Source: Clostridium sp. UBA4548 (GTDB lineage Bacteria; Bacillota; Clostridia; Clostridiales; Clostridiaceae). Taken from it: a stretch of DNA of 64,000 nt. The stretch covers positions 119,938 to 183,937 of the forward strand of contig NZ_DGLI01000044.1 of assembly GCF_002387895.1 (NCBI RefSeq). Reading direction: 5' to 3'. Position numbers and translations under genes: made by a program. The stretch's first letter is position 1. The number at the start of each line of letters is the position of its first letter. The notes beneath the pieces were generated by a model, which was given only the letters and a program-made list of their open reading frames with translations, was not told the origin of the DNA and ran no database searches. Positions 25,442 to 34,586 of this stretch are shown here, piece after piece.

Positions 25442-25737
25442 ATTGGCATTAAACAAAATAGCTTACAGGTTTATATATATCATTAAATTCTAGAAACATT
25501 AAGAAAATTTATGTGGATTTGCATACAATTAAACAGTAATTTCTATTCTCTATGTAAAAGTATAATTTTAAGTTCCTTTATTACTCAAAAATTAATTCTA
25601 TCTTAACAAAGGTCTACATAATTATATGTAACCTTTGTATTTTTTTGTAAATATTTTATGAACTTTCTCACCATAATATGGCATTATTTTAACATGTTTT
25701 CCGTTATAATTAGATTAATATAATTATGGAGGTTAAT

Positions 25738-26268
25738 ATGCGAAATTTAAAATTTGTACTTATAATTATCTTCATACTGAGTTTTTCACTTACAGCATAT
25801 GGTTCTAAAATGAAACCTACAGAGGAGGAAGTATTTTTAGAATCCTTCTTAACTGAACTTTATACATTCAATAATAATGACTTGCAAAATTTATATTTTT
25901 ATAAATTTATGTATCCCTATGATAAGTTCAGCTTAAATCTTAGAAATTATATGACTGAAAAAAAATTTGAAGATTTTAGTAACCAAAATTTATATTATGA
26001 CTTTATAACCTCTTCTTACTATAATGGATTTAACAGTTCTATATACTACATTAATATAAAACCATTAAGAAAAAACATAACAGCCAATTCTTACGCCTAT
26101 GTGGCTACTGTTGAATTGTTATACCCTCATAAAAATAAAAAAGAAGTATATAATGTAACTGGTGAAATAAGTATATCAAGAATTAATGATGTCTATAAAA
26201 TAACAAATTTAAATAAAATAATTTTTCCCTATGCTGGTTTTTCCAATGTAGTTTCTAAGTTAGTATAA
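25738..26268 (+). CDS. Hypothetical secreted or membrane-anchored protein
   Basis: The 176-residue protein starts MRNLKFVLIIIFILSFSLTAYGSK, a signal peptide with a probable cleavage after the AYG region. The mature part is about 150 residues, Tyr/Asn rich. Its C-terminal half is beta-rich (YAYVATVELLYPHKNKK, YNVTGEISISRIND) and resembles the cystatin/NTF2-like folds of small secreted proteins. I do not recognise a named family. The ATG at 25738 follows GGAGG; the ATG at 25726 lies upstream of that site. Confidence 0.65.
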   Translation: MRNLKFVLIIIFILSFSLTAYGSKMKPTEEEVFLESFLTELYTFNNNDLQNLYFYKFMYPYDKFSLNLRNYMTEKKFEDFSNQNLYYDFITSSYYNGFNSSIYYINIKPLRKNITANSYAYVATVELLYPHKNKKEVYNVTGEISISRINDVYKITNLNKIIFPYAGFSNVVSKLV

Positions 26269-26352
26269 AACTCATGCTTTACAGACTTCTTAAGACCTTA
26301 TAGTTTTTTATTATATGTTTATAGTCCTTAATATGAACTTATATATTAACTA

Positions 26353-26385
26353 AAAAAGATCCCAGCATTTTCTGGAATCTTTTTA
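26353..26385. terminator. Bidirectional terminator
   Basis: AAAAAGATCCCAG pairs with CTGGAATCTTTTT around CATTTT, with A and T runs at the ends. It lies between converging genes. Confidence 0.82.
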
Positions 26386-26398
26386 TTAATGGCTTATA

Positions 26399-27700
26399 TT
26401 ATAATTTATAGAATTCTAAAAATGACTTCATAACGTAGGTATGATCCATAACCCCTGCTAACTCTCTGATTGAGTGCATAGCTAAGGTTGGATTTCCAAT
26501 ATCTATTGAGCGAATATTTAAATGAGTTGAAGATATTGGTCCAATAGTTGAACCACCTCTTACATCTGAACGGTTTACAAATTTTTGATAAGGTATTTGC
26601 GCAGACTTGCAAAGTTCCTCATAAACAGCAGAGGATTCACTATCAGTTGTATAAGCAAAGTTTGCATTTATCTTTATAACAGGACCTTTATTTATAACTG
26701 GTCTACTAGTCGGATCATGCTTATCAGGGTTATTTGGATGTACTGCGTGAGCATTATCTCCTGAAATTATAAAGGATTTAGCTAACGCTCTGAAGAAATC
26801 TTCTCTTTCTTTTCCAAAGGCTAACACTATTCTCTCCAAAATGTTTGCTAACATGTCTGAGTCTGCACCTTGTTTTGTGGAACTTCCTATTTCTTCATTA
26901 TCGAAGCAAACCATTACATTGGTAGCTTGAGCAACTGATGCTTCTTTAATAGCAGCTATTCCTGCATGTACCATTTGTAAATCATCTAATCTTCCTGCTG
27001 AGATAAACTCATCATTTAGCCCAATGATACTTCCTCTCTCGAATTCATATAAGAATAAATCAAAGTCGATTATTTCTTTAGCATCTATATTTAATTCTTT
27101 AGCAATAGCATTTAATAAATAATTTCCTTTTTCTAATTCATTATTAACTAATGAAAGTAAAGGTAAAGTATCTCTTTGAGCATTTAGCTCCACACCTTTA
27201 TTCACTTCTCTATTCATATGTATTGCTACATTTGGAATTATTAGAATAGGTTTTTTAATATTTACTAAAGCAGTTTTTGGACATAATATACTTTCACCCT
27301 TTAAAACTACTCTTCCAGCCACTGATAGCGGTCTATCTAGCCAAGTGTTTAATATTGGTCCTCCGTATACTTCTGTGTTTAATCTAACATAGGTATTTTC
27401 TACAACCATTTCACAAGCAGGCTTAACTCTAAAAGTTGGTGAATCTGTATGAGCGCCAACAATTTTAAATCCATGGTTTTCAATCTCACCATTTCCAACT
27501 ACGAAAGCAACTAGCGCTGATTGATTTTTAGTAGTATAATATTTCCCACCTTTTTCAAGATTCCACTTATCTTCTTCTTTTAACTCTTGAAACCCAGAGT
27601 TATCTAAATCTTTTTTCAGATTTTCAACAGCATGAAATGCTGTAGGGCTATCGTATAGAAAATCTATAAGTTCTTGAGCAAATTTTAATTCATTTGTCAT
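26399..27700 (-). CDS. M18 family aminopeptidase
   Basis: The 433-residue dinuclear zinc aminopeptidase removes N-terminal residues from peptides in the cytoplasm. Metal and catalytic motifs are in family order: VGAHTDSPTFRV (near residue 80), SAGRLDDLQM, CFDNEEIGSSTKQGADSDM, SGDNAHAVHPNNPDKHDP and a C-terminal histidine in ISSTHLNIRS. Length and motifs fit the M18 group (ApeB type). A GGGAGGTATATAAA site precedes the ATG. It is monocistronic, consistent with housekeeping peptide turnover in a peptide-using organism. Confidence 0.95.
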   Translation of the reverse strand: MTNELKFAQELIDFLYDSPTAFHAVENLKKDLDNSGFQELKEEDKWNLEKGGKYYTTKNQSALVAFVVGNGEIENHGFKIVGAHTDSPTFRVKPACEMVVENTYVRLNTEVYGGPILNTWLDRPLSVAGRVVLKGESILCPKTALVNIKKPILIIPNVAIHMNREVNKGVELNAQRDTLPLLSLVNNELEKGNYLLNAIAKELNIDAKEIIDFDLFLYEFERGSIIGLNDEFISAGRLDDLQMVHAGIAAIKEASVAQATNVMVCFDNEEIGSSTKQGADSDMLANILERIVLAFGKEREDFFRALAKSFIISGDNAHAVHPNNPDKHDPTSRPVINKGPVIKINANFAYTTDSESSAVYEELCKSAQIPYQKFVNRSDVRGGSTIGPISSTHLNIRSIDIGNPTLAMHSIRELAGVMDHTYVMKSFLEFYKL

Positions 27701-27997
27701 TTTATATACCTCCCTATAATTGAACTTCTATAAAGTAGTATATCAAACTTTCACTTTCCTTTTCTACAAATATTTAAAATAAGTAGAAATTTTTTTATTG
27801 TTTGAATTCCCTTTCCTAATTTGTAAGTATTTATATTGTACTATTCTTGCATACTTACTTTGATTAAATCTTGGCATACCATAAAATAAAAGTATAAACA
27901 TTGTAATTATGACTTATGATATAATTAGAAAATAGGTTTTAACTTACTTCTAAAAAAATAAAGCTTATATACATAATTTTATAGATGAGGTGCAAAA

Positions 27998-29182
27998 ATG
28001 ATTTCTAATTTCTTGATTAAAAAGTTTATAGCAAATTATTCCGATACGAAAAATAAAAAAGTCCGAGAAAAATATGGATACCTTGGTGGTATTATAGGTA
28101 TAGTTGTGAACTTATTATTATTTGGAGTTAAATTTACTGTAGGACTAATTGTAAATAGTATTGCAGTTACTGCTGATGCTTTTAATAATCTTTCTGATGT
28201 AGGTTCATCAGTTGTAACAATTTTTGGATTTAAACTCTCCAGCAAACCTGCAGATAGGGAGCATCCTTTCGGGCATGGTAGAATTGAATACATCTCTGGA
28301 CTTATTGTTGCATTTTTAGTATTAATGGTAGGCTTTGAATTTGTAAAAAGTTCTTTTGATAGAATCAAAAATCCAACACCAGTAGAATTCTCCTTTGTTC
28401 CTTTTATACTGCTTTTAATTTCTATCTTATTTAAAGTATGGCTTAGTAGGTTTTATAAAAATATAGGTGGTAAAATTAACTCTTCTGCGCTACAAGCTTC
28501 TGGAGTAGATGCACTTAGTGATGTAGTTTCTTCCTCAACTGTGGCATTTTCTCTCTTAATTTCAAGATTTACTTCCTTTCCTATAGATGGATATATTGGT
28601 ATGGCTGTTTCTGCTGTTATACTTTATGCAGGTTATAACTTAATAAAAGACACCTTAAATCCCTTACTTGGTACAGCACCAGACAAGGAATTAGTTGAAA
28701 GTATTCAGCAACTTATGTTAAATTATGAACACATAGATGGTACTCATGATTTATTAGTTCATAATTATGGTCCCGGAAGAATTATAGCTTCTATTCATGC
28801 GGAAGTTCCATTAAATATTTCAGTTGTAAAAATTCATGAAGTTATAGATAGAGCTGAAAAAGAAATTTCTGCTGAGCTTGATATTTATTTAGTTATTCAT
28901 ATGGACCCTATAACTACAGATGATCGAGAGATTTTAGAGGCTAAAGAAGAACTTGCTGAAGCTTTAAAAGCATTTCCCCTTGTAAAGTCCTTTCATGATT
29001 TTAGGGTTGTTGGTGAGGGCGAAAATAAAAATCTAATTTTTGATGTGGTGATTGACGCTAACCATAAACTCACCGCTGAAGAGGAATTAAAAATCCAAAA
29101 GGACATAAATGTGGAACTGAAGAAAACCCATCCAAATCATAATGCTATTGTAACAGTGGATAAGGATTATTTAGGTGTGTAA
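27998..29182 (+). CDS. Cation diffusion facilitator transporter
   Basis: The 394-residue inner-membrane antiporter exports divalent metals. It has about six membrane helices in the first 215 residues and a long cytoplasmic part (about 215-394) that appears to hold two ferredoxin-like modules. The metal-site motifs are N-x3-D in helix 2 (ADAFNNLSD) and D-x3-D in helix 5 (DALSD). DxxxD, rather than HxxxD, is typical of manganese-type members, so Mn is a reasonable guess. The HPFGHGRIEY loop is conserved. GAGGTG precedes the ATG. Confidence 0.92.
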   Translation: MISNFLIKKFIANYSDTKNKKVREKYGYLGGIIGIVVNLLLFGVKFTVGLIVNSIAVTADAFNNLSDVGSSVVTIFGFKLSSKPADREHPFGHGRIEYISGLIVAFLVLMVGFEFVKSSFDRIKNPTPVEFSFVPFILLLISILFKVWLSRFYKNIGGKINSSALQASGVDALSDVVSSSTVAFSLLISRFTSFPIDGYIGMAVSAVILYAGYNLIKDTLNPLLGTAPDKELVESIQQLMLNYEHIDGTHDLLVHNYGPGRIIASIHAEVPLNISVVKIHEVIDRAEKEISAELDIYLVIHMDPITTDDREILEAKEELAEALKAFPLVKSFHDFRVVGEGENKNLIFDVVIDANHKLTAEEELKIQKDINVELKKTHPNHNAIVTVDKDYLGV

Positions 29183-29286
29183 AGTTTCAATGTAATGACT
29201 TATAAGGCTCTTTTAGAAATTATATATGCTTAAAATCATACGACTATGCTGATACTCCTTAACCCCAGAAAAATTTTAAACATAAT

Positions 29287-29328
29287 AAAACTAATACTAG
29301 CTAAAATTGCTAATATTAGTTTTATTTT
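29287..29328 (+). terminator. Terminator after the CDF gene
   Basis: AAAACTAATACTAGC pairs with GCTAATATTAGTTTT and is followed by ATTTTTC. The rest of the gap to 29512 is AT-rich with no clear gene. Confidence 0.82.
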
Positions 29329-29512
29329 TCTTGTATTCAACATTAATGCATTTAAACTGTTATTAATACAAATCCCCAGTAATATTCCTTCTTATATCTA
29401 TTCACTGTACTAATTAACATAAACTTAACACCAATAACTTAAAATTAGCAATAGCATTCTAATGAACTCCAGAATAGTATATATTACTATGAAAATATGG
29501 AGTGTGATTTTT

Positions 29513-30613
29513 ATGTCCGGTAAACAAAGACATTTTTTCCCTGGTGGTAATACTTCTAAAGGTTTTTACTCTTTTTATAGGTATATCCTTTCTCAAGATG
29601 AAGCAAAGCGTATAATTTGTATTAAAGGTGGTCCTGGTACTGGCAAATCCTCACTTATGAAGAAGGTTGCAAGTATATTTTTAGAAAAAGGCTATGAAGT
29701 AGAATATCATCATTGCTCTTCAGATAATAATTCTCTTGATGGAGTTGTAATCAAAGGCTTGAATGTTGCTCTATTAGATGGAACTTCTCCACATGTAGTA
29801 GACCCTATAAATCCTGGGGCAGTGGATGAAATTTTAAACTTGGGCCAATGTTGGAATGAAGAAGGTTTTAAGTCCTTTAAACCCTTTATTATGGATACTA
29901 ATAAAAAAGTTGGGAAAATCTTCAGAAGAGCTTACAGATTCTTTGGAGCTGCTAAAGATATTTATGAAGACTGGTCTACTTTTAATAGCGAAGCGCTAAG
30001 CCTAAATAAACTTAGCTTATTAAAAGAAGAACTTAAAAATGATATTTTACCTAATAGTGTAAGCAAACTTGGTTTTGATCGCCATCTTTTCGCTACTGCT
30101 TTTACTCCTAATGGAATTGTAACTTATATAGAAAATTTAATAAAAGGATTTCCAAAGGTTTATGTTCTCAAAGGTGGTCCTGGAACAGGTAAAACCAATA
30201 TTCTTCAATACCTCTATGAGGAGGCAGTAAGGCGTGGTTATTATGTAGAAGTATTCCATACTCCACTTACTCCTGATAGAATTGAGCATGTGCTGATTCC
30301 AGCTCTTGGTGTGGCTGTTGTAACCTCAAATGAAATTAATAATCTGAATATTAATGGTAAAATCTATGACATGAATAATTTACTAAATAAAAATCTTTTA
30401 GAAAAAAATAAAGATGATATTGATGAAGTTAAAGAAACCTTCTACTTGCTTCTTAACAAAGGTCTTGCTTGCATTAAAAGAGCAAAGGGTCTTCACGATG
30501 ATCTTGAAACTGGATATATTCCAAACATGAACTTTAATAAGATAAATGAAATTTCTGAGGAAACTATTCAAAGATTATTAAAATATGAAGAGGAGTACTT
30601 GAGAGATAAGTAA
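29513..30613 (+). CDS. Tandem P-loop ATPase (PRK06851-like)
   Basis: The 366-residue protein contains two P-loop domains. The first has IKGGPGTGKSSLMKK near residue 43 and the second has LKGGPGTGKTNILQY near residue 222, each followed by a similar HHCSSD / VEVFHTPLTPDRIEHV strand. The halves therefore look like an ancient duplication. The N-terminal RHFFPGGNTSKGFYSFYRYI segment is characteristic of this clostridial family, whose function is unknown. The ATG at 29513 follows GGAG at 10 bases; an in-frame ATG at 29462 lacks a site. It is a single gene. Confidence 0.85.
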   Translation: MSGKQRHFFPGGNTSKGFYSFYRYILSQDEAKRIICIKGGPGTGKSSLMKKVASIFLEKGYEVEYHHCSSDNNSLDGVVIKGLNVALLDGTSPHVVDPINPGAVDEILNLGQCWNEEGFKSFKPFIMDTNKKVGKIFRRAYRFFGAAKDIYEDWSTFNSEALSLNKLSLLKEELKNDILPNSVSKLGFDRHLFATAFTPNGIVTYIENLIKGFPKVYVLKGGPGTGKTNILQYLYEEAVRRGYYVEVFHTPLTPDRIEHVLIPALGVAVVTSNEINNLNINGKIYDMNNLLNKNLLEKNKDDIDEVKETFYLLLNKGLACIKRAKGLHDDLETGYIPNMNFNKINEISEETIQRLLKYEEEYLRDK

Positions 30614-30676
30614 TCAAAGGACCTCTTTCTTTATGGTAAGTTACCACTAGAGTGATAAATGTATTAAAGGTAGTCA

Positions 30677-30711
30677 AAAAATTAGTGTGGTGAATTCACC
30701 ACACTTTTTAT
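30677..30711 (+). terminator. Terminator after the tandem P-loop gene
   Basis: The perfect palindrome AGTGTGGTGAATTCACCACACT (22 bases, described by arms 30684-30694 and 30695-30705) is flanked by AAAAAATT and TTTTTATATT. Confidence 0.82.
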
Positions 30712-30900
30712 ATTGTTATAATATTCTATATAAGCCTATCTCCCGTAACCCAAGTTTATTAATAAGTTTTCCATTACTAAATTTTGTTTTCTTAATTATT
30801 TAACCTTTTGAAATAAGTATTCATTAGCAATGCCCCCATAACACTAATAAGCTTATCTACAACAAATATTAGCTATGGACTTTAAAATAACAAAACCATC

Positions 30901-33054
30901 CTACTCATTAACTAATTCACTGGTTTTAATCACAAATAGATTATGAAGAGCTCTAGTACACATAACATACATTAATTTATCCTCAGTTATAAGTCCTTGT
31001 TTTTCTGTATTAACAACTACTACTCCATCAAATTCTAAACCTTTTGCAAAATAAGATGTAATTATTATTAATGAGTCTCTATGAACTACATTTTCCCTAT
31101 CTATAATCTTTGCACTAACTTTACTACCGATAATATTTTTTACCTTGTAGGCATCTTCTAAATCTCTAGTAATTATAGCTATATTTTCTAACTCCTTATT
31201 TTTCATAGTACCTACATAGGTCTCTATAAATTTTGAAAGTTCTTCACTATTTTGAGCCTCCACCTCTACTACAGAGTCCCCACTTCTTACAAGTGGTACT
31301 ATGTTTTGGGCCTTAAGGAACTTATTGCTATATTCCATAATTTCTCTTGTTGATCTGTAACTTTTATTAAGCTTAAACTCTTTAGTGTTAAAGTTATTGA
31401 TGAATTCATCTACTGAAAGCATAGGAGGTTTATTATCCTTCATAGGAAGTATTCTTTGATTACTATCACCCACAATAGTCATGGACACAGCCCTTGTATA
31501 CTCCTTAATAGCTATAAACTGCATTAGCGAGTAATCCTGGGCTTCATCTATTACTATGTGTTTTACTTCCTTAGGTGATTTAATTCCTTCTAATTTAACC
31601 TTTAGATATAATAAAGCTCCTAAATCTATTTCTGTAAGCTCTTTACAAATAAAACCACTATTTATTTCTTTATATAAACTTATTACATCTGGTGGATCTA
31701 AAAAGTCTAAAGTTTTCTTAATTTCTATTAGTTCCTGAATTAATTCTCTTATTTTAAGTTTTCTATTAAAGTCTAGGTTATTGATATGAAAAATTAATTC
31801 ATCCTTTGGATAGGAAGCTTTTTCCTCATCATATTCCTTTTGAATTCTTCTGAATTCCTCATCTCTTACATCTTTCAATCTAGAAAATATAATTCTCTTT
31901 ACCTTTTTACTTCTTCTAAAAAGAGGTAACATATAAAACTCATGGCTAAACATTTTTTCCATTTCTTCTGAAGAAATTACTTTACGTTTTCTAAATTCAA
32001 TATTCTTGGATGAAAAATAAGCCTTATTTAATTTATCTACATAATCATCTATAAAGTCCTTATATTTAATAGATGTTTTGTAGCTAATTTCTTCTTCATA
32101 ATTTTTATCTCCAATTAAAAACCTTTCCATAATATCCTTCAATGAAATAACACTATCTATATCTAAAATATCTAAAACAAAATCCTTAAAGGTAGTTTGT
32201 ATTACTCCACTTTCCCCTAAACTAGGAAGCACTGTTGATATATATTCCATAAAAATATTATTTGGTCCTAGTATAAGAACTTTATCCTCTAGTATTTTTC
32301 TGTAATTATATAAAAGATATGCAACTCTATGAAGAGCAATAGTGGTTTTTCCACTACCAGCAACCCCATCAACTACTACAGTTTCAGTTCTTGACTGTCT
32401 TATTATATCATCCTGCTCCTTTTGGATAGTCATTATAATATCTTTTAATTTATCTGAAGAATTTTTACTGAGCATCATTTGCAAAATATCATCTTTTACA
32501 TCTACAGCAGAATCAAATAATCCTTCTAGCTTCCCTTTTTTTATGATAAACTGTCTTTTTTGGAGAACAGATACTTCCACCTTTCCCTTTGGAGCTTCAT
32601 AATAACCCTCACCTATACCACCATTATAAAAAATCGAAGATATAGGTGCTCTCCAGTCAACTATTAAAGGTTCAAAAGACTCCTCTGGAGTAACTCCAAA
32701 TCTTCCAATGTATATTTGTTCAACTCCAAAATCATCTTCTCTAAAATCAACTCTACCGAAGTATGGTGACACTTTTAATATATTTAGCTCTTTTAGCCTT
32801 CTATCTATAGTTTTAAAAGCCTCTTCTTTTACATATCTTTCATGATCAAAGTATTCAATTACTTTGTCTTCATCATCTCTATATTCTTCTATAAACTTTT
32901 TTCTATAATCAAGTATATATTCACTTATTCCTTTTCGCTTTTCTATGTACTTTAATATTTCTTCATTAATAATCCTAATTGTATCAGCTAATTTACCCTC
33001 TTCTATTGAAATTTCTAGCTGTTTTTTTATTTCTTCATTAATCTCATTATTCAC
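30901..33054 (-). CDS. helD: HelD-type RNA polymerase recycling motor (UvrD-like superfamily 1)
   Basis: The 717-residue protein has the HelD arrangement. A long coiled-coil N-terminal arm (about 1-120) is followed by FGVTPEESFEPLIVDWRAPISSIFY, a Walker A loop VDGVAGSGKTTIALHRVAYLL near residue 230, Walker B HIVIDEAQDYS, motif IV-type KSYRSTREIMEYS, and C-terminal TSYFAKGLEFDGVVVV and MYVMCTRAL. HelD proteins displace stalled RNA polymerase from DNA using ATP. A true DNA helicase role is less likely. The start is GTG at 33054 after AAGGAAA. Downstream DNA shows no obvious terminator. Confidence 0.88.
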   Translation of the reverse strand: MNNEINEEIKKQLEISIEEGKLADTIRIINEEILKYIEKRKGISEYILDYRKKFIEEYRDDEDKVIEYFDHERYVKEEAFKTIDRRLKELNILKVSPYFGRVDFREDDFGVEQIYIGRFGVTPEESFEPLIVDWRAPISSIFYNGGIGEGYYEAPKGKVEVSVLQKRQFIIKKGKLEGLFDSAVDVKDDILQMMLSKNSSDKLKDIIMTIQKEQDDIIRQSRTETVVVDGVAGSGKTTIALHRVAYLLYNYRKILEDKVLILGPNNIFMEYISTVLPSLGESGVIQTTFKDFVLDILDIDSVISLKDIMERFLIGDKNYEEEISYKTSIKYKDFIDDYVDKLNKAYFSSKNIEFRKRKVISSEEMEKMFSHEFYMLPLFRRSKKVKRIIFSRLKDVRDEEFRRIQKEYDEEKASYPKDELIFHINNLDFNRKLKIRELIQELIEIKKTLDFLDPPDVISLYKEINSGFICKELTEIDLGALLYLKVKLEGIKSPKEVKHIVIDEAQDYSLMQFIAIKEYTRAVSMTIVGDSNQRILPMKDNKPPMLSVDEFINNFNTKEFKLNKSYRSTREIMEYSNKFLKAQNIVPLVRSGDSVVEVEAQNSEELSKFIETYVGTMKNKELENIAIITRDLEDAYKVKNIIGSKVSAKIIDRENVVHRDSLIIITSYFAKGLEFDGVVVVNTEKQGLITEDKLMYVMCTRALHNLFVIKTSELVNE

Positions 33055-33233
33055 AGTTATATTTTCCTTCTTTCATACTCTTAAATTTTGTCTAATATAT
33101 AAGTTCCAATAAGGTTACCTCATAATGATAATTTTATCTATTGACTAGAAAACTAAAATTTCGAAGTTACATTACTGGAACATATATTATTAAAATCAAT
33201 TTTAAATTATAATTTTTACAAAAGCTATGCTAT

Positions 33234-34325
33234 CTAAATTGTAATTTCTTCCCATCCTATTATATCTGTTATTCCTAAACCTGGCTCCTCGGATAGCACA
33301 ATTCTATTACCTTCAATAGTAGCTCCACCAACAATTGGATCCTCTGAAAAATACAACATTGTATCTAAGTCTGAAATTATCATATTACTTTTAGCTGCAG
33401 CAAAACTTGCAGCTGCTGTTATTCCTACCTTGCTTTCAAGCATGCATCCCATCATACACTTAATACCCATAGTATCTGCCATATTATATATCTTCATGGC
33501 ATTATGAATTCCACCGCTTTTCATAAGCTTTATATTAATTAAATCACAAGCTCTGTTTTGTATGATTTTAAAAGCTTCTGGAGTAGCAAATACTGATTCA
33601 TCTGCTAAAATTAAAGTATCAACATTTTCCTTAACAAACTTTAACCCTTCAATGTCCCAAGCCTTCACTGGTTGCTCAACAAACTCTATATCTAGATCTA
33701 ATTCTTCAATTTTTCTTATGATTTTCACTGCTTCCTTTGGAGACCATCCTTGATTCCCGTCTACTCTTACCTTTATTCCTTTTCTAATGGCCTTTCTTAA
33801 CAGCTTAACTCTTTCTAAATCATGTTCAGGATCTTTGCCAAGCTTTATCTTTATATTGCTATAGCCATCTCTTACAGCATCATAAGCTGCACTTACCATA
33901 TTTTCTACAGTATCATACTGTATTGTCATGTCAGTAAGTATCTCCGAGTTATATCCTCCCAATAGTTTAAACAGTGGTATATTTGCTCTCTTAGCAGCTA
34001 AATCATACAAAGCCATATCGAAGGCAGCCTTAGCGCTATTATTGCCTTTAATGCATTCATCTATAGTTTTTGTTATACACTCAAGACAGCTAATATCCAT
34101 ACCTTTAATATGCTGTGCTATATGTTTAATTGCCCCAACTATGGAATCTTCTGTTTCACCAGTGACTCTTGGAGCTGGAGCAGCGCTACCAAATCCTATT
34201 TCCCCTCCATCAGTAATTATTTTTAAAATAACTTCTTTTGAATAATTATATGGCCTATCTCCAATAAGAAATGGTTTTTTCAACGGCACAGTAATTTTAC
34301 CAACTTTTACATCATTTATTATCAT
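33234..34325 (-). CDS. Dipeptide epimerase (enolase superfamily)
   Basis: The 363-residue protein belongs to the muconate-lactonizing/dipeptide-epimerase group. It has the catalytic lysine pair in NIKIKLGKDPEHDL, metal ligands in VRVDGNQGWSPKEA, FVEQPVKAWD and LILADESVF, and the opposite-face lysine in LINIKLMKSGGI. The likely substrate is L-Ala-D/L-Glu or a related dipeptide, for example from murein peptide turnover. The ATG at 34325 follows GAGAGGT; the longer frame from 34346 overlaps the site. It is separated from pepV by a terminator, so it is an independent transcript. Confidence 0.9.
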   Translation of the reverse strand: MIINDVKVGKITVPLKKPFLIGDRPYNYSKEVILKIITDGGEIGFGSAAPAPRVTGETEDSIVGAIKHIAQHIKGMDISCLECITKTIDECIKGNNSAKAAFDMALYDLAAKRANIPLFKLLGGYNSEILTDMTIQYDTVENMVSAAYDAVRDGYSNIKIKLGKDPEHDLERVKLLRKAIRKGIKVRVDGNQGWSPKEAVKIIRKIEELDLDIEFVEQPVKAWDIEGLKFVKENVDTLILADESVFATPEAFKIIQNRACDLINIKLMKSGGIHNAMKIYNMADTMGIKCMMGCMLESKVGITAAASFAAAKSNMIISDLDTMLYFSEDPIVGGATIEGNRIVLSEEPGLGITDIIGWEEITI

Positions 34326-34490
34326 TTTAATTATACCTCTCACCATAAATTTTAATTAAATTATTTGTTTCTCTGCATAATTTAATTATATGCAACATTA
34401 AATTGGATTTTTCTTATATTTATCTATTATTATACCCAATTAAAATACTTTTTCAATGGAAATAAGATTTTCAATTTAATTTAAACTGAA

Positions 34491-34524
34491 AAACATAGAG
34501 AAGAGCATGCTCTTCTCTATGTTT
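34491..34524 (-). terminator. Terminator after pepV: 34-base perfect palindrome
   Basis: Arms of 17 bases (34491-34507, beginning AAACATAGAG, and its exact complement 34508-34524) meet without a spacer. The minus strand continues into TTTTT. It marks the end of the OPT-PqqD-PepV unit. Confidence 0.8.
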
Positions 34525-34586
34525 AAATTAAGCTGTAATTAATCGTATTCTATTTAACTCACTTACAATTACAAAAGGTCTATTTT

